Source: Flavobacterium sandaracinum (lineage in GTDB: Bacteria; Bacteroidota; Bacteroidia; Flavobacteriales; Flavobacteriaceae). Taken from it: 64,000 bases of DNA. The notes beneath the pieces were generated by a model that did no database searches, was not told the DNA's origin, and was given only the letters and a program-made list of their open reading frames with translations. The stretch's first letter is position 1. Each line of letters begins with the position of its first letter. This document shows, piece by piece, positions 53,100-62,702 of this stretch. The DNA lies in contig NZ_SMFN01000001.1 of NCBI RefSeq assembly GCF_004349135.1, positions 372,001 to 436,000 on the forward strand. The letters are read 5' to 3'. A program made the translations under genes and the position numbers.

Positions 53100-53689
53100 T
53101 AAAAATACCACTTAAAAAGGAATCGAATAATAACTAAATTTTTCTAAAAAGACTGCTAAAATCAAAAAGCCATTTTTATCATTTAAAATTTTAGATTGTA
53201 CTCTAATTTCAAAAAAAAATGACTTAAACTGGTGAAGATAAAATAATAAAGATTGTTATACCTCCTTTAAAAGTCAACAATAAAAACTCAATTATCACAA
53301 TATAATTTTATACGTTTTTACTTATATTAAATACAAAAAGATGTATTTAATCGATTATATATGCTTTTTATCTATTATATGAAACAAATATTCATAAATT
53401 TATCATCGAAAAATCAACTATTTCTCTGAATAGGTTTTATTTCATTGTAGACTGATACAAATCAATTAAGTTTTTAAAACTTTTGTATTGCTTGCTATTT
53501 CTAATTTATGCTTTGATTTTTAGTTTTAAAAAATTCGCACACCGGGAGCTAACTAAAAAGCACCTTTTGATTGCTTTTTAGTTAGAGAACTTTATAAGAA
53601 TCTTTGAAATAAGTAGAAAAATTAAAAACAAGATTTGCTTAACTATTAATCGGAGAATGATGGAGTTATTTAAATCATAATTAATTTAA
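53100..53689. other. Intergenic region with a 13-bp perfect hairpin
   Basis: About 590 bp of AT-rich DNA without a supportable ORF. The notable structure is CTAACTAAAAAGC (53549-53561) and GCTTTTTAGTTAG (53573-53585), a perfect 13-bp inverted repeat with an 11-nt loop, 105 bp before the next gene. It could be a leader hairpin controlling the T9SS protein gene or a terminator. Confidence 0.6.
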
Positions 53690-56600
53690 ATGAAGAAAAT
53701 TATGGAGAAAATTACTTTTGTGCATAAAAGAATAAGTAGACTAGTGCTAATTTTAATTCTAATTATTCCTACAATCAATGCTACTGCCCAAACATTAACA
53801 ACTCCGCAAGTTAATTTCACGCAAAGGACCTCGGCTGCCACACCGGCTCAGAGTGTCTACAACATTAAAGGTGATTTTACTTTATTAGGAAACACTAATT
53901 TAACTCTTACTAATTACGGAACAAATAGTGACAATCAAAGTGCTGACATGAAGTTCGTTGATATTGATGGAGATGCCAATACATGGAATTCCTCTAAGGC
54001 AACACTTGAGCTTTCAAATTCAGGAGAGAATAGTGCTGCTCAAAATTGCTCAACGGTACTTTTTGCTGGACTTTACTGGACAGGAAAATCCGAAGATGCT
54101 GATACCTTTACAGCTTCTAAGCTAATTCCAAACGGCACACAAACGGTTAACACCAATTCGACAGTAATTCATAATCAGAAAATTATAAATTCAAACTACA
54201 CACTACTGGTTACTAGAGCCAGTTCAGGAAGTAGCCGCTGGCCTATTTATACTTTTAGCGGGAATGGAAATACCTATGTATTTGAATTTAATAATGTTCC
54301 CGCTATACGAGTATCAGTAAATGGCGGAGCTTCCACTGCTATACCTTCAAGTATCGTAATTTCAGGTGGTGTTGCAACTGCAACTCTCACAACTCCTTAT
54401 GTCATAATTGATGGTGATGCAAATCTAACCATCAAACAATTGATACGAAGTTCATCAACAGCTTTAAGCCTTGCAGATATTCAAACTACATCATCAGCTG
54501 AAGTTAATTTATCAGGAACCGTTCCTGCTTATACGACTATTACTAAAAATTATGACAAAAAAGTTGTTTCACTAAAAGGACCAGGCGCTAGTAACTACAC
54601 TTCAATCACAGCAAAAACTACTGGAGCCACTCCTAATATTTATTTTCCTGGAGCTGCAAATAGTGGGATTTTTGTTGGCTACCAAGAAATCACTGATTAT
54701 GTAAAAGAGCACGGACCAGGTGCATACACAGTTGCTGATTTAGCACTAAAAGAAGGAGTAAATACAAATCCAGGTTTTTCTGGCGGTTGGGTTATGGTTG
54801 TTATTTACCAAAATCCATTAATGAAAAGTCGAGCAGTAACACTTTTTGACGGAAATGCGTTTGTAAATGGACAAAGGGCCGCGGTAAACGGCGTACAAGG
54901 CGAATATGGTAATATTAACATTTCAGGATTTACCACCGTAGGATCAGGAGCAGTAAATATGAAGCTAGGCATTATGGCCGCTGAAGGAGATATTGACTTA
55001 TCTGGAGATTATCTTGCAGTACAAAAACTTACTGCTGATCCGAATAAAACTTATGACACTACTAACTATCTTACACTAAATCACGCAAGAAATTCTACCG
55101 CAAACTTCTTCAATTCCTCTATTTTTCCGATTCCTACTGGCACGGATAGTAATCCCAACTTACAAAACAATACCGGAGTCGATTTTAGTATGTTTACAAT
55201 TCCAAATGCATCCAATTCAGTGATCGCAAATAATCAAACTGCCACTACTTTTAGATTCGGCTCAACTTCTGACGTCTTTACCATATTTGGTTTTGCAATG
55301 TCAGTAGACGCTTATATACCCGAACCGAATGGTTTAATAAGTGTAAATTCCATTAATAATGTTATTAACCCCCCAGCATTAGTAGCTTTACCGGGACAAA
55401 CAATAAATTATACACTTACTATCACTAACGAGGGTACAGAAAGCACTACCAACACCCTAATTTCAATTCCAATTCCAGCCACAGCAATCTTCAATGTAGG
55501 CAGTACTATTTCATCTAGCACCCTTAATGGATTTTCTACTACCAACCTCCCTTATTATGATTCAGCTACCAATAAAATTTTATGGGATTTAGGCACACTA
55601 CCCATAACAGTGGGTCATCCTGAATATATATATGCTAGTTTAAGTTTTAATCTAGAAGTTACAAGTGATTGCAGTATCATATTAAATGCAGGGTGTACTC
55701 CGGAGGTAACGCTAGCAACGGGTACGATAACTGGTACAGGTAGCACATCAGACTCTTCCTTTACTAGGTATTTTTTTCAGGGCAATGATAACACTGCCTG
55801 TTATTTACCAATTGAAGGTTCTATTAAGGTAGCCATAGACGGAAGCTCCTGTTCATCAGTAATGGCTGGTATCGATTTGTCTCCTATTTGTGGACTTGAA
55901 ACTGTACAATTAGCTGCAACTGCTGGTACAACTGGCTCATGGTCAATTGTCAATGGGCCATCTGGTGGTGGAGAAATTTTTTCAAGTTCAACTAGTCCTA
56001 CTTCTGAATTTTACAGTCCAAACACCGGTATTTATACCCTTAGATGGACAATCCCTGCTAGCGGTGGTTGTTCTCCAATTACTGATGATGTGCAAATTTC
56101 AATTGGTGCTTGTCTGGTTTTGAATTTTGATGGAATTGATGATAACGTTAATTTAAAAGATAATTTCAATTTTAACAGCGGATCTTTTAGTATTGAAACT
56201 TGGTTAAAACCTGGCATAACAAATGGAAATATTCAAACTATTTTTTCTAAAAGAAACCCAAGTTCACTTACTGATGGATATGATTTAAGAATAGTAAATA
56301 ATATTATTTCATTTAATTGGAACAATGGAAATTCAATAACATCAAATTACCAAGTTAGCACTAACAGATGGTATCATGTGGCAGTTACATTTGACGGAAC
56401 AGCTTACAATCTTTACATAGATGGAGTTAGTGTTAAAAATGCTACAGCTGGTTCAAATCCAATAGCAAATTCAAATGCCCAGTGCGTCATGGGGGCTATG
56501 GCTCCAAGTGTATCTTATCCTTACCTGCCAACTAATTTCTTTACTGGTTGGATGCAAGAGCTCCGTATTTGGAATGTAGCTTTAACCACAGTGCAGACGC

Positions 56601-58690
56601 ACCAGATGATGAATCAACGAATTACAAATAATAGCAGTAGCGTTTTTGGCTCCACCGTACCACAATCAATTCCGAATTTAAGTTGGAGTAACTTAGAAGG
56701 ATATTATCAAATGGCGCAATCTACTGATCTTTTAAATGGATTTTTGATGGATAAAACGAGTAACCTCCGCAACGGAAAATTAATAGGAATTGTCACTGCT
56801 CAACCTGAAACAGCTCCTTTGCCTTACACTTCCCAAGCAAATAATGCATGGGAATCAAATGACACTTGGACCCATGGAACTATATGGAACATCCCAAACA
56901 CATTGGGAGTTGATAACAGTACATTTATTGATTGGAATATTGTCAAAACCAATCATAATATAACTACTGCCGGAAATAAAACGGTTTTAGGATTATTGGT
57001 AGAAAGCAACACACTTGCGGCTAATAATGACAATAAAATTGAAATATCTCACTATCTAAAACTAGATGGTAAAATCGATTTAATAGCAAAATCACAATTA
57101 ATACAAACTGAAGGAAGCGAACTAGATGTCACTAGTGCTGGGTCAATCGAAAGAGACCAGCAAGGACAATCTAACTTGTACAATTACAACTATTGGAGTT
57201 CGCCAGTAAGCCCTATAAATGCTATTACTAACAATACAGACTATACTGTAAATGGCGTTTTTAAAGATGGGACAAACCCTGCAGCACCTGCAAATATTTC
57301 GTGGATAAGTGGATATAACGGTGCTCCTACAAGTCCAATTAGTCTGGCCCGCTACTGGCTTTATAAATTTGATAACTATGCAAGCGCTTACGCCAATTGG
57401 GTACAAATAAATGAAACAAGTCCGTTGCGAGTAGGTCAAGGATTTACTTTAAAAGGAAGCGGCGCAGTCTCTGGAACTCAAAATTACACCTTTGTAGGGA
57501 AACCTAATAATGGAACTATACTAACCAATACCGTTAGCGCGGAGCAATTATTGCTTACTGGAAACCCATACCCATCCGCTTTAGATGCGTATGCGTTTAT
57601 AAATGACAATCTGAATTCAGTAGACCGAGTTGATGATGCTGGTTTAGACGGAACCATTTATTTTTGGGAACATGCCTCTAATAATAACACACATATTTTA
57701 AAAGATTATTTAGGCGGATATGCCGTACTCAATTTGTCCGGCGGTTTACCACCTGTTGTTCCAGATCTAATCAGTGGTGTTGGGTTGAGTTCTAAAATTC
57801 CGAAGCAACATATACCAGTAGGGCAAGGATTCTTTGTCTTCGGAAAAACAGGTGGCGGTGGTACTGTAATTTTTAATAATGGCCAAAGAGCATTTCAAAG
57901 AGAAACGGATGCTACGTCTAATACCCTTTTTAAAATTAATGCTAAAACCAAAACAGAAAATGCATGGGATACAAATGCCAATGATCCCATACAACAAGAC
58001 ACGTTAAAAAGAATTCGTTTGGGATTCAATTCAACTACTAATTTTCACCGTCAGGTATTGTTAGCGTTTATGCAAGAAAAAGCAACAAGTGCAATTGATT
58101 ATGGTTATGATGGTTATATTTTAGATAATTTCCCAAGTGATATGTATTTCCTCAACGGAGCTGATCAGTTGGTTATTCAAGGTGAAGGCTATTTTGATAT
58201 GGAATCCTCCTACCCTATTGGCGTAAAAACAGATCGTGAAGGGTCCGTAAAATTCATGATAGATGCTATTGAGAATTTTGAAACCAACCAACCCATTTTT
58301 GTGTATGATGAAGAGACTAAAATGTACCATAACATCCGCAATGGAACTTTTGAAATTATGCTTCCAAAAGGGGAATTCCACAGCCGTTTTTCATTGCGTT
58401 TCAAAGACAAAACCTTGGGTACAAATGAACAAATTAAGAATGAAAATGGCCTTACATTCCTCTATTCACAAAATAGTAATTCACTTGTAATCCAAAATAA
58501 ATCACTGGATACAACGGTTCAAGAAGTTACCTTATTCACTATTTTGGGACAAGCAGTTGCTAATTGGGAAATAGAAAACCAAGGTCAGGAAAATATTCAG
58601 CTTCCTGTCAAAAAAATGAGCACTGGCGTTTATATTGCAAAACTTAAAACATCAACGGGAGTTATAAGCAAAAAAATAATCATCAAATAA
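53690..58690 (+). CDS. Large LamG-containing secreted protein with T9SS type A sorting domain (1666 aa)
   Basis: The signal peptide is MEKITFVHKRISRLVLILILIIPTINATA (start at either 53690 or the second ATG at 53702). The N-terminal 500 residues have no certain family (FVDIDGDANTWNSSKATLELSN; VLFAGLYWTGKSEDAD). Residues about 560-660 form a DUF11-like repeat (PGQTINYTLTITNEGTEST). A LamG/concanavalin domain is at about 807-985 (NFDGIDDNVNLKDNFNF ... WYHVAVTFDGTAYNLYIDGV). The C-terminal 600 residues parallel the 2199-aa protein closely (QQGQSNLYNYNYWSSPVS, GNPYPSALDAYAFINDN, IPVGQGFFVFGK) and end in a type A sorting domain. The two genes are paralogous in their C-terminal halves. Surface location is expected. 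Function unknown. Confidence 0.92.
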   Translation: MKKIMEKITFVHKRISRLVLILILIIPTINATAQTLTTPQVNFTQRTSAATPAQSVYNIKGDFTLLGNTNLTLTNYGTNSDNQSADMKFVDIDGDANTWNSSKATLELSNSGENSAAQNCSTVLFAGLYWTGKSEDADTFTASKLIPNGTQTVNTNSTVIHNQKIINSNYTLLVTRASSGSSRWPIYTFSGNGNTYVFEFNNVPAIRVSVNGGASTAIPSSIVISGGVATATLTTPYVIIDGDANLTIKQLIRSSSTALSLADIQTTSSAEVNLSGTVPAYTTITKNYDKKVVSLKGPGASNYTSITAKTTGATPNIYFPGAANSGIFVGYQEITDYVKEHGPGAYTVADLALKEGVNTNPGFSGGWVMVVIYQNPLMKSRAVTLFDGNAFVNGQRAAVNGVQGEYGNINISGFTTVGSGAVNMKLGIMAAEGDIDLSGDYLAVQKLTADPNKTYDTTNYLTLNHARNSTANFFNSSIFPIPTGTDSNPNLQNNTGVDFSMFTIPNASNSVIANNQTATTFRFGSTSDVFTIFGFAMSVDAYIPEPNGLISVNSINNVINPPALVALPGQTINYTLTITNEGTESTTNTLISIPIPATAIFNVGSTISSSTLNGFSTTNLPYYDSATNKILWDLGTLPITVGHPEYIYASLSFNLEVTSDCSIILNAGCTPEVTLATGTITGTGSTSDSSFTRYFFQGNDNTACYLPIEGSIKVAIDGSSCSSVMAGIDLSPICGLETVQLAATAGTTGSWSIVNGPSGGGEIFSSSTSPTSEFYSPNTGIYTLRWTIPASGGCSPITDDVQISIGACLVLNFDGIDDNVNLKDNFNFNSGSFSIETWLKPGITNGNIQTIFSKRNPSSLTDGYDLRIVNNIISFNWNNGNSITSNYQVSTNRWYHVAVTFDGTAYNLYIDGVSVKNATAGSNPIANSNAQCVMGAMAPSVSYPYLPTNFFTGWMQELRIWNVALTTVQTHQMMNQRITNNSSSVFGSTVPQSIPNLSWSNLEGYYQMAQSTDLLNGFLMDKTSNLRNGKLIGIVTAQPETAPLPYTSQANNAWESNDTWTHGTIWNIPNTLGVDNSTFIDWNIVKTNHNITTAGNKTVLGLLVESNTLAANNDNKIEISHYLKLDGKIDLIAKSQLIQTEGSELDVTSAGSIERDQQGQSNLYNYNYWSSPVSPINAITNNTDYTVNGVFKDGTNPAAPANISWISGYNGAPTSPISLARYWLYKFDNYASAYANWVQINETSPLRVGQGFTLKGSGAVSGTQNYTFVGKPNNGTILTNTVSAEQLLLTGNPYPSALDAYAFINDNLNSVDRVDDAGLDGTIYFWEHASNNNTHILKDYLGGYAVLNLSGGLPPVVPDLISGVGLSSKIPKQHIPVGQGFFVFGKTGGGGTVIFNNGQRAFQRETDATSNTLFKINAKTKTENAWDTNANDPIQQDTLKRIRLGFNSTTNFHRQVLLAFMQEKATSAIDYGYDGYILDNFPSDMYFLNGADQLVIQGEGYFDMESSYPIGVKTDREGSVKFMIDAIENFETNQPIFVYDEETKMYHNIRNGTFEIMLPKGEFHSRFSLRFKDKTLGTNEQIKNENGLTFLYSQNSNSLVIQNKSLDTTVQEVTLFTILGQAVANWEIENQGQENIQLPVKKMSTGVYIAKLKTSTGVISKKIIIK

Positions 58691-58743
58691 GAGGGTACTT
58701 TCAGAGTAAAATCAACGCACTTAAGTAAATATTAATACAAATA

Positions 58744-58776
58744 TTGAAGATTAATTTGAATAATTATTTATATTTG
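58744..58776 (+). promoter_or_regulatory. Promoter of the small Cys/Lys-rich protein gene
   Basis: TTG at 58744-58746, a 22-nt spacer and TATATTTG at 58769-58776. The ATG follows 53 bp later. Confidence 0.7.
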
Positions 58777-58829
58777 GTTAGAAATTTGAGATAATATCCA
58801 AAGACAGAAAACCAATTAAACAGTATAAA

Positions 58830-59039
58830 ATGAAAAAAATTGTAACATTTGTAGCAATCGCATTCCTTACCCTAAGCGTCAATGCTCAGGAAGTAAAAGC
58901 TGTCGCAAAAGAAAAAGCAAAAAAAGAATCTTGTTGTGCCAATAAAGACACGAAAGCTAAAACTATGACTGCTGCAGAAGTGGCTAAGTGTAAAGCTAAA
59001 TGCAAGGCGGAAGGTAAAACGTGCAAAACGGCTTGCTAA
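58830..59039 (+). CDS. Small secreted Cys/Lys-rich protein (69 aa)
   Basis: Signal peptide MKKIVTFVAIAFLTLSVNAQ, leaving a mature chain of about 49 residues that is mostly Lys, Ala and Cys: KKESCCANKDTKAK and CKAKCKAEGKTCKTAC, six or seven Cys in all. The spaced CxxxC pairs suggest metal binding or disulfides. I do not recognise a named family; short Lys/Cys-rich periplasmic proteins of this kind occur in Bacteroidota. It is a single gene with its own consensus promoter and a strong terminator shared with the convergent DUF4442 gene. Confidence 0.8.
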   Translation: MKKIVTFVAIAFLTLSVNAQEVKAVAKEKAKKESCCANKDTKAKTMTAAEVAKCKAKCKAEGKTCKTAC

Positions 59040-59076
59040 TTCAAAGTTGATTTATTGCATTTAATTTGATGCAAAG

Positions 59077-59110
59077 AAAAACGCCTCTTCACATCAGTAA
59101 GAGGCGTTTT
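59077..59110. terminator. Bidirectional terminator between convergent genes
   Basis: AAAAACGCCTCTT (59077-59089) pairs with AAGAGGCGTTTT (59099-59110). A-runs and T-runs flank both sides, so it serves both strands. Confidence 0.88.
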
Positions 59111-59139
59111 CTATTTATATATTCTTCTGGAAACTTTTT

Positions 59140-59592
59140 TTATTTGATTCGTACACTCCATTCAAAATCCATTTCGGAAACTTGTATTCCCTTTTCATCT
59201 GTTCCTATGGATTTCATCCAAAAGGTTTGCCCTTCTCCGGTGGCAATTGTATCTTGAATTGCTTTTTCTATTAAATGCCCATCCTTGCAGGTGAAAGTGA
59301 TTCTTCCCGTAGCTTTTTTGGTAAAATTTCCTTTGTTATTCGCTACTAACATTGAGATTTTCCTGCCGCTTTTTTGAATTTGAAACATCACCAAAGCGCC
59401 TGTAGACAATTCAGCCGCCATAGCTTGCACCGCAAAATACATGGAGTTAAATGGATTTTGGTTGATCCAACGGTGCTTCACCGAAACCACACATTGGTTC
59501 TCATCTATTGTTTTTACGCGCACTCCACAAATAAATGCCGACGGTAATTTGAACAATAGAAATTTATTAAGTTTTGATGCTGTAAGTTTCAT
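59140..59592 (-). CDS. DUF4442 (hotdog-fold) protein
   Basis: A 150-aa protein with the DUF4442 pattern, a relative of PaaI-like thioesterases: VKHRWINQNPFNSMYFAVQAMAAELSTGAL forms the long central helix of the hotdog fold and KATGRITFTCKDG the strand region. No signal peptide. A thioesterase activity is plausible but not shown, and substrates are unknown. It converges with the small secreted protein gene across a shared terminator. Confidence 0.85.
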   Translation of the reverse strand: MKLTASKLNKFLLFKLPSAFICGVRVKTIDENQCVVSVKHRWINQNPFNSMYFAVQAMAAELSTGALVMFQIQKSGRKISMLVANNKGNFTKKATGRITFTCKDGHLIEKAIQDTIATGEGQTFWMKSIGTDEKGIQVSEMDFEWSVRIK

Positions 59593-59900
59593 ATTTAGCT
59601 ACTATTTATTTTTTATCTGACTCGAGCAACAGCGAACAAGCGAAGCAATATGCTATCAACTTAGTTCGTTGTTTTTTATGATTTTTGAATCATGGCGAGT
59701 TCATTATCACTGGGTTTTTTGCTAAAATACAAAAAAATAGTATGCGTGCCTATAAAATTAATTTGTTAATATTATGTTAATATTTGGTACTATGCGAAAC
59801 AAGATACTGTCCTTTAGATATATATTTGCATAAGAAATTACTATGCAGCCTAAATGCTATTATAGTTAACCCGTTTCAATCATCATCAAAATCAAAAAAA
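59593..59900. other. Divergent intergenic region upstream of DUF4442 and DUF4870 genes
   Basis: 308 bp with no supportable ORF beyond an unlikely N-terminal extension of the DUF4870 frame. TATATTTG at 59821-59828 matches the -7 box for the rightward gene but lacks a -33 TTG at the right distance. Confidence 0.45.
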
Positions 59901-60356
59901 ATGGAAACCACTACTGAAAAAAACATCGCAACATTTACACATTTGAGTTCGTTAACACAATACTTTATTCCTTTTGGGAATTATATTTTTCCAATAGTGC
60001 TTTGGAGTACTAAAAAAGAGCAATCGGAATTTGTGGATCACCACGGAAAACAAGTCTTGAATTTTCAATTAAGTTTACTATTGTACTCTTTATTGCTCAT
60101 TATGATTGCCATTCCTTCGTTTCTTGTTTCGGTGTTTCAGAACACCTCATTTCAAACCTTAGTACATCATCATGACATTACGCTTTCCAATTTCAACTTT
60201 GAAAATAATATTGGCGCGTTAACTCTGGGATTGATTTGTGTATTGATTTTTGGTCTTTTGAAAGTGGCTGAATTCTTTTTAATCATTTATGCTTCAATCA
60301 AAACATCAAATGGAGAAAAATACAAGTATCCAATAACGATTCCGTTTATTAAATAG
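59901..60356 (+). CDS. DUF4870 domain-containing membrane protein
   Basis: The ATG at 59901 (METTTEKNIATFTHLSSLTQYF, 151 aa) is preferred; an in-frame ATG at 59784 would add 39 unlikely residues and lies upstream of the -7 box. The sequence has the DUF4870 pattern: LTQYFIPFGNYIFPIVLW, the conserved DHHGKQVLNFQLSLLLYS, and further hydrophobic segments at about 95-130 (IGALTLGLICVLIFGLL). It has about three to four membrane helices. Family members are small inner-membrane proteins of unknown role. It precedes the PadR-PspC-head-GIN operon, which carries functionally similar membrane-stress-type proteins, but a 272-bp gap with a repeat element separates them. Confidence 0.85.
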   Translation: METTTEKNIATFTHLSSLTQYFIPFGNYIFPIVLWSTKKEQSEFVDHHGKQVLNFQLSLLLYSLLLIMIAIPSFLVSVFQNTSFQTLVHHHDITLSNFNFENNIGALTLGLICVLIFGLLKVAEFFLIIYASIKTSNGEKYKYPITIPFIK

Positions 60357-60405
60357 GAAGTAATCCGATTAAAAGAGAATAGACGTAATACATAAAGCGA
60401 ACGAA

Positions 60406-60530
60406 CTAGCCCTGATTACTTCACATTTTATATATCTTCAGAGGAGTTCAGTGAATTTCATTTGCAGCGGCATCCTTTACTTGCTTTCTTTAAGCAAGTA
60501 AAGATAAAGTGGAAAGCAGGAATATGCTCC
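60406..60530. repeat. Dispersed intergenic repeat-like element of the Flavobacteriia type
   Basis: The block runs CTAGCCCTGAT ... GCGGCATCCTTT ... AAAGAT ... GGAAAGCAGGA ... GCTCC. I remember this ordered set of motifs as a common structured intergenic element in Flavobacterium genomes. It includes a perfect inverted repeat CTTTACTTGC (60475-60484) and GCAAGTAAAG (60494-60503). Its role is unknown: it could be a mobile repeat or a conserved RNA element. The recognition is from memory only. Confidence 0.5.
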
Positions 60531-60628
60531 AAATAAAATAAATAATCATCACCCAGCCAGCAAGACGAACTGGCTAAACAATCAAAAAATGAACTGTTTA
60601 ATCAACACAAAATCAAAAAAAAGGAATT

Positions 60629-60961
60629 ATGAACATTGAAAACACAAAAGCCCAGATGCGCAAAGGTGTTCTCGAGTTTTGCATCTTATCTGTATTGAAA
60701 GAAAAAGATGCCTACACATCGGAAATATTAGACACCTTGAAAAACGCAAAATTATTAGTCGTGGAAGGAACCATTTATCCCCTATTAACGCGATTAAAAA
60801 ATGATGGATTACTCAATTACCGTTGGGAAGAATCGACCTCAGGACCACCGAGAAAATATTACGGACTGACCGAAATTGGACAAACTTTTTTAAATGAACT
60901 AAATAGCACCTGGACTGAATTATCCGATGCCGTAAATCTAATAACCAACCAAAAACAATAG
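60629..60961 (+). CDS. PadR family transcriptional regulator
   Basis: A 110-aa winged-helix repressor. MRKGVLEFCILSVLKEKDAYTSEILDTLK, then EGTIYPLLTRLKNDGLLNYRWEES, GPPRKYYGLTEIGQTFLNEL are the PadR family signature. It is the first gene of an operon with PspC and head-GIN genes (2-bp spacings), so it probably autoregulates that operon in response to a cell-envelope or ligand signal. The DNA target is not visible as a clear palindrome in the sequence before it. Confidence 0.93.
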   Translation: MNIENTKAQMRKGVLEFCILSVLKEKDAYTSEILDTLKNAKLLVVEGTIYPLLTRLKNDGLLNYRWEESTSGPPRKYYGLTEIGQTFLNELNSTWTELSDAVNLITNQKQ

Positions 60962-60963
60962 TC

Positions 60964-62700
60964 ATGAACAAAACTGTAAATATAAACCTAGGCGGAATGT
61001 TCTTCCATATTGATGAAGATGCATACCAAAAAATGACCCGTTATTTTGACGCTATAAAACGTTCTTTATCCAATTCATCAGGACACGATGAGATTATCAA
61101 AGATATTGAAATGCGTGTTTCGGAATTATTGAACGAAAAACAAAAATCAGACAAATATGTTATTGGTTTGAAAGATGTAGATGAAGTGATTGCCGTTATG
61201 GGACAACCAGAAGATTACATCATTGAAGATGAATTAAAGGGAACAAATACCTACAACAACAATACAACCAGAAGAACAAAAAAACTATACCGTGACCGAG
61301 AAAAAGGGATGATTGGTGGAGTTTCGGCTGGATTAGGACATTACTTTGGCGTAGATGCTGTGTGGATCAGAATCGTACTTATCTTATTGGTTTTTGCTGG
61401 ATTTGGAACTGGAATTTTAGCCTATATCATACTTTGGATTGTGACTCCGGAGGCGATCACAACAACTGAAAAACTAGAAATGACGGGTGAACCGGTTACG
61501 ATTTCAAACATTGAAAAAAAAGTGAGAGAAGAATTTGAAAACGTTTCTGACAAAATAAAAAATGCCGATTATGACAAATATGGCAACCAAATAAAATCAG
61601 GTGCAGGGAAAATTGGAAATTCTTTTGGTGACTTTATTATGACCATTTTCAAGATTTTTGCAAAATTTTTAGGTATCATTTTAATCATTACCGGCGTATC
61701 AACATTATTTTTTCTGTTGATTGGTATTTTCACCTTAGGCTCCGGAGCATTCATTGATTTCCCTTGGCAAAGTTTTATTGAGGCTGGTAATTTTACAGAT
61801 TATCCGGTTTGGTCTTTTGGACTTTTGATGTTCTTTGCTGTTGGAATTCCTTTCTTTTTCCTAACGCTATTGGGTTTCAAATTATTAGCTCCAAACATGA
61901 AATCTATTGGAAATATTGCAAAATACACCTTGTTAGCACTTTGGTTAATCGCAGTAGCATTAGCGATATCAATTGGAATAAAACAAGCCAGCGCTTTTGC
62001 AGTAGATGGACGAATAGTTAAGAAAGAAACTATCAATTTGAATCCAAATGATACACTTTTCATTAAATTCCAACACAATGATTATTTTGCTAAAAATGTA
62101 GAAGACCGCAACGATTTCATGGTAACACAAGATTCAACTGGAACGGATATCATTTATTCAAATGAAGTTAGTTTTAAAATTGAAAAAACAGAGGAGAAAC
62201 TTCCTTACCTTCAAATTGAAAAAGAAGCGAGAGGAAAATCGTTATCAGAAGCAAAACAAAGAGCCGAACAAATTAAATACAGTTACAAAATAATTGGCAA
62301 CCAATTGATTTTAGATAATTATTTGCTAACTGAATTAAAAAACAAATACAGAGACCAAGAGATTGAAATAACACTATTTGTTCCCGAAGGATTACTATTG
62401 AAAGTGGATTCTAGTGTACAAAATTACGATAGATCAGACGATGAATACTTCAATTTACACTACAGTTCAGACAATTACATTTACAAAGTAGAAAATTCTC
62501 AAATAAAATGTTTAAATTGTCCCGCAGATGAAAACGAGTATAATGACGTGGATACTGCTCCTGAAAATGACAGCATTGAAACATCCGTTACTATCAATAA
62601 AGACGGAGTTTCTGTAAAGAATGACACTTTGATTAATTCAAAAAAGAATCTTAAAGAATTAAAAATAAATAAAGACGGTATCATCATTAAAACGAACTAA
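60964..62700 (+). CDS. PspC domain-containing membrane protein
   Basis: A 578-aa protein. The N-terminal cytoplasmic region (residues 1-90; VNINLGGMFFHIDEDAYQKMTRYFDAIK) resembles the N-terminal part found in many Bacteroidota PspC fusions. The PspC domain is at about 103-155: KKLYRDREKGMIGGVSAGLGHYFGVDAVWIRIVLILLVF plus a second hydrophobic helix. More membrane segments occur at about 220-360. The C-terminal region is a periplasmic or cytosolic beta-rich domain ending in repeats of DGVSVK/DGIIIK. PspC proteins act in envelope-stress responses. It lies two bases after padR and two before the head-GIN gene. Confidence 0.9.
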   Translation: MNKTVNINLGGMFFHIDEDAYQKMTRYFDAIKRSLSNSSGHDEIIKDIEMRVSELLNEKQKSDKYVIGLKDVDEVIAVMGQPEDYIIEDELKGTNTYNNNTTRRTKKLYRDREKGMIGGVSAGLGHYFGVDAVWIRIVLILLVFAGFGTGILAYIILWIVTPEAITTTEKLEMTGEPVTISNIEKKVREEFENVSDKIKNADYDKYGNQIKSGAGKIGNSFGDFIMTIFKIFAKFLGIILIITGVSTLFFLLIGIFTLGSGAFIDFPWQSFIEAGNFTDYPVWSFGLLMFFAVGIPFFFLTLLGFKLLAPNMKSIGNIAKYTLLALWLIAVALAISIGIKQASAFAVDGRIVKKETINLNPNDTLFIKFQHNDYFAKNVEDRNDFMVTQDSTGTDIIYSNEVSFKIEKTEEKLPYLQIEKEARGKSLSEAKQRAEQIKYSYKIIGNQLILDNYLLTELKNKYRDQEIEITLFVPEGLLLKVDSSVQNYDRSDDEYFNLHYSSDNYIYKVENSQIKCLNCPADENEYNDVDTAPENDSIETSVTINKDGVSVKNDTLINSKKNLKELKINKDGIIIKTN

Positions 62701-62702
62701 TC

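Noticed and set aside
59784-59900. Longer DUF4870 protein starting at 59784
   Set aside because: The extension is unlike the family and begins upstream of the TATATTTG box at 59821, so it would not be in the transcript.
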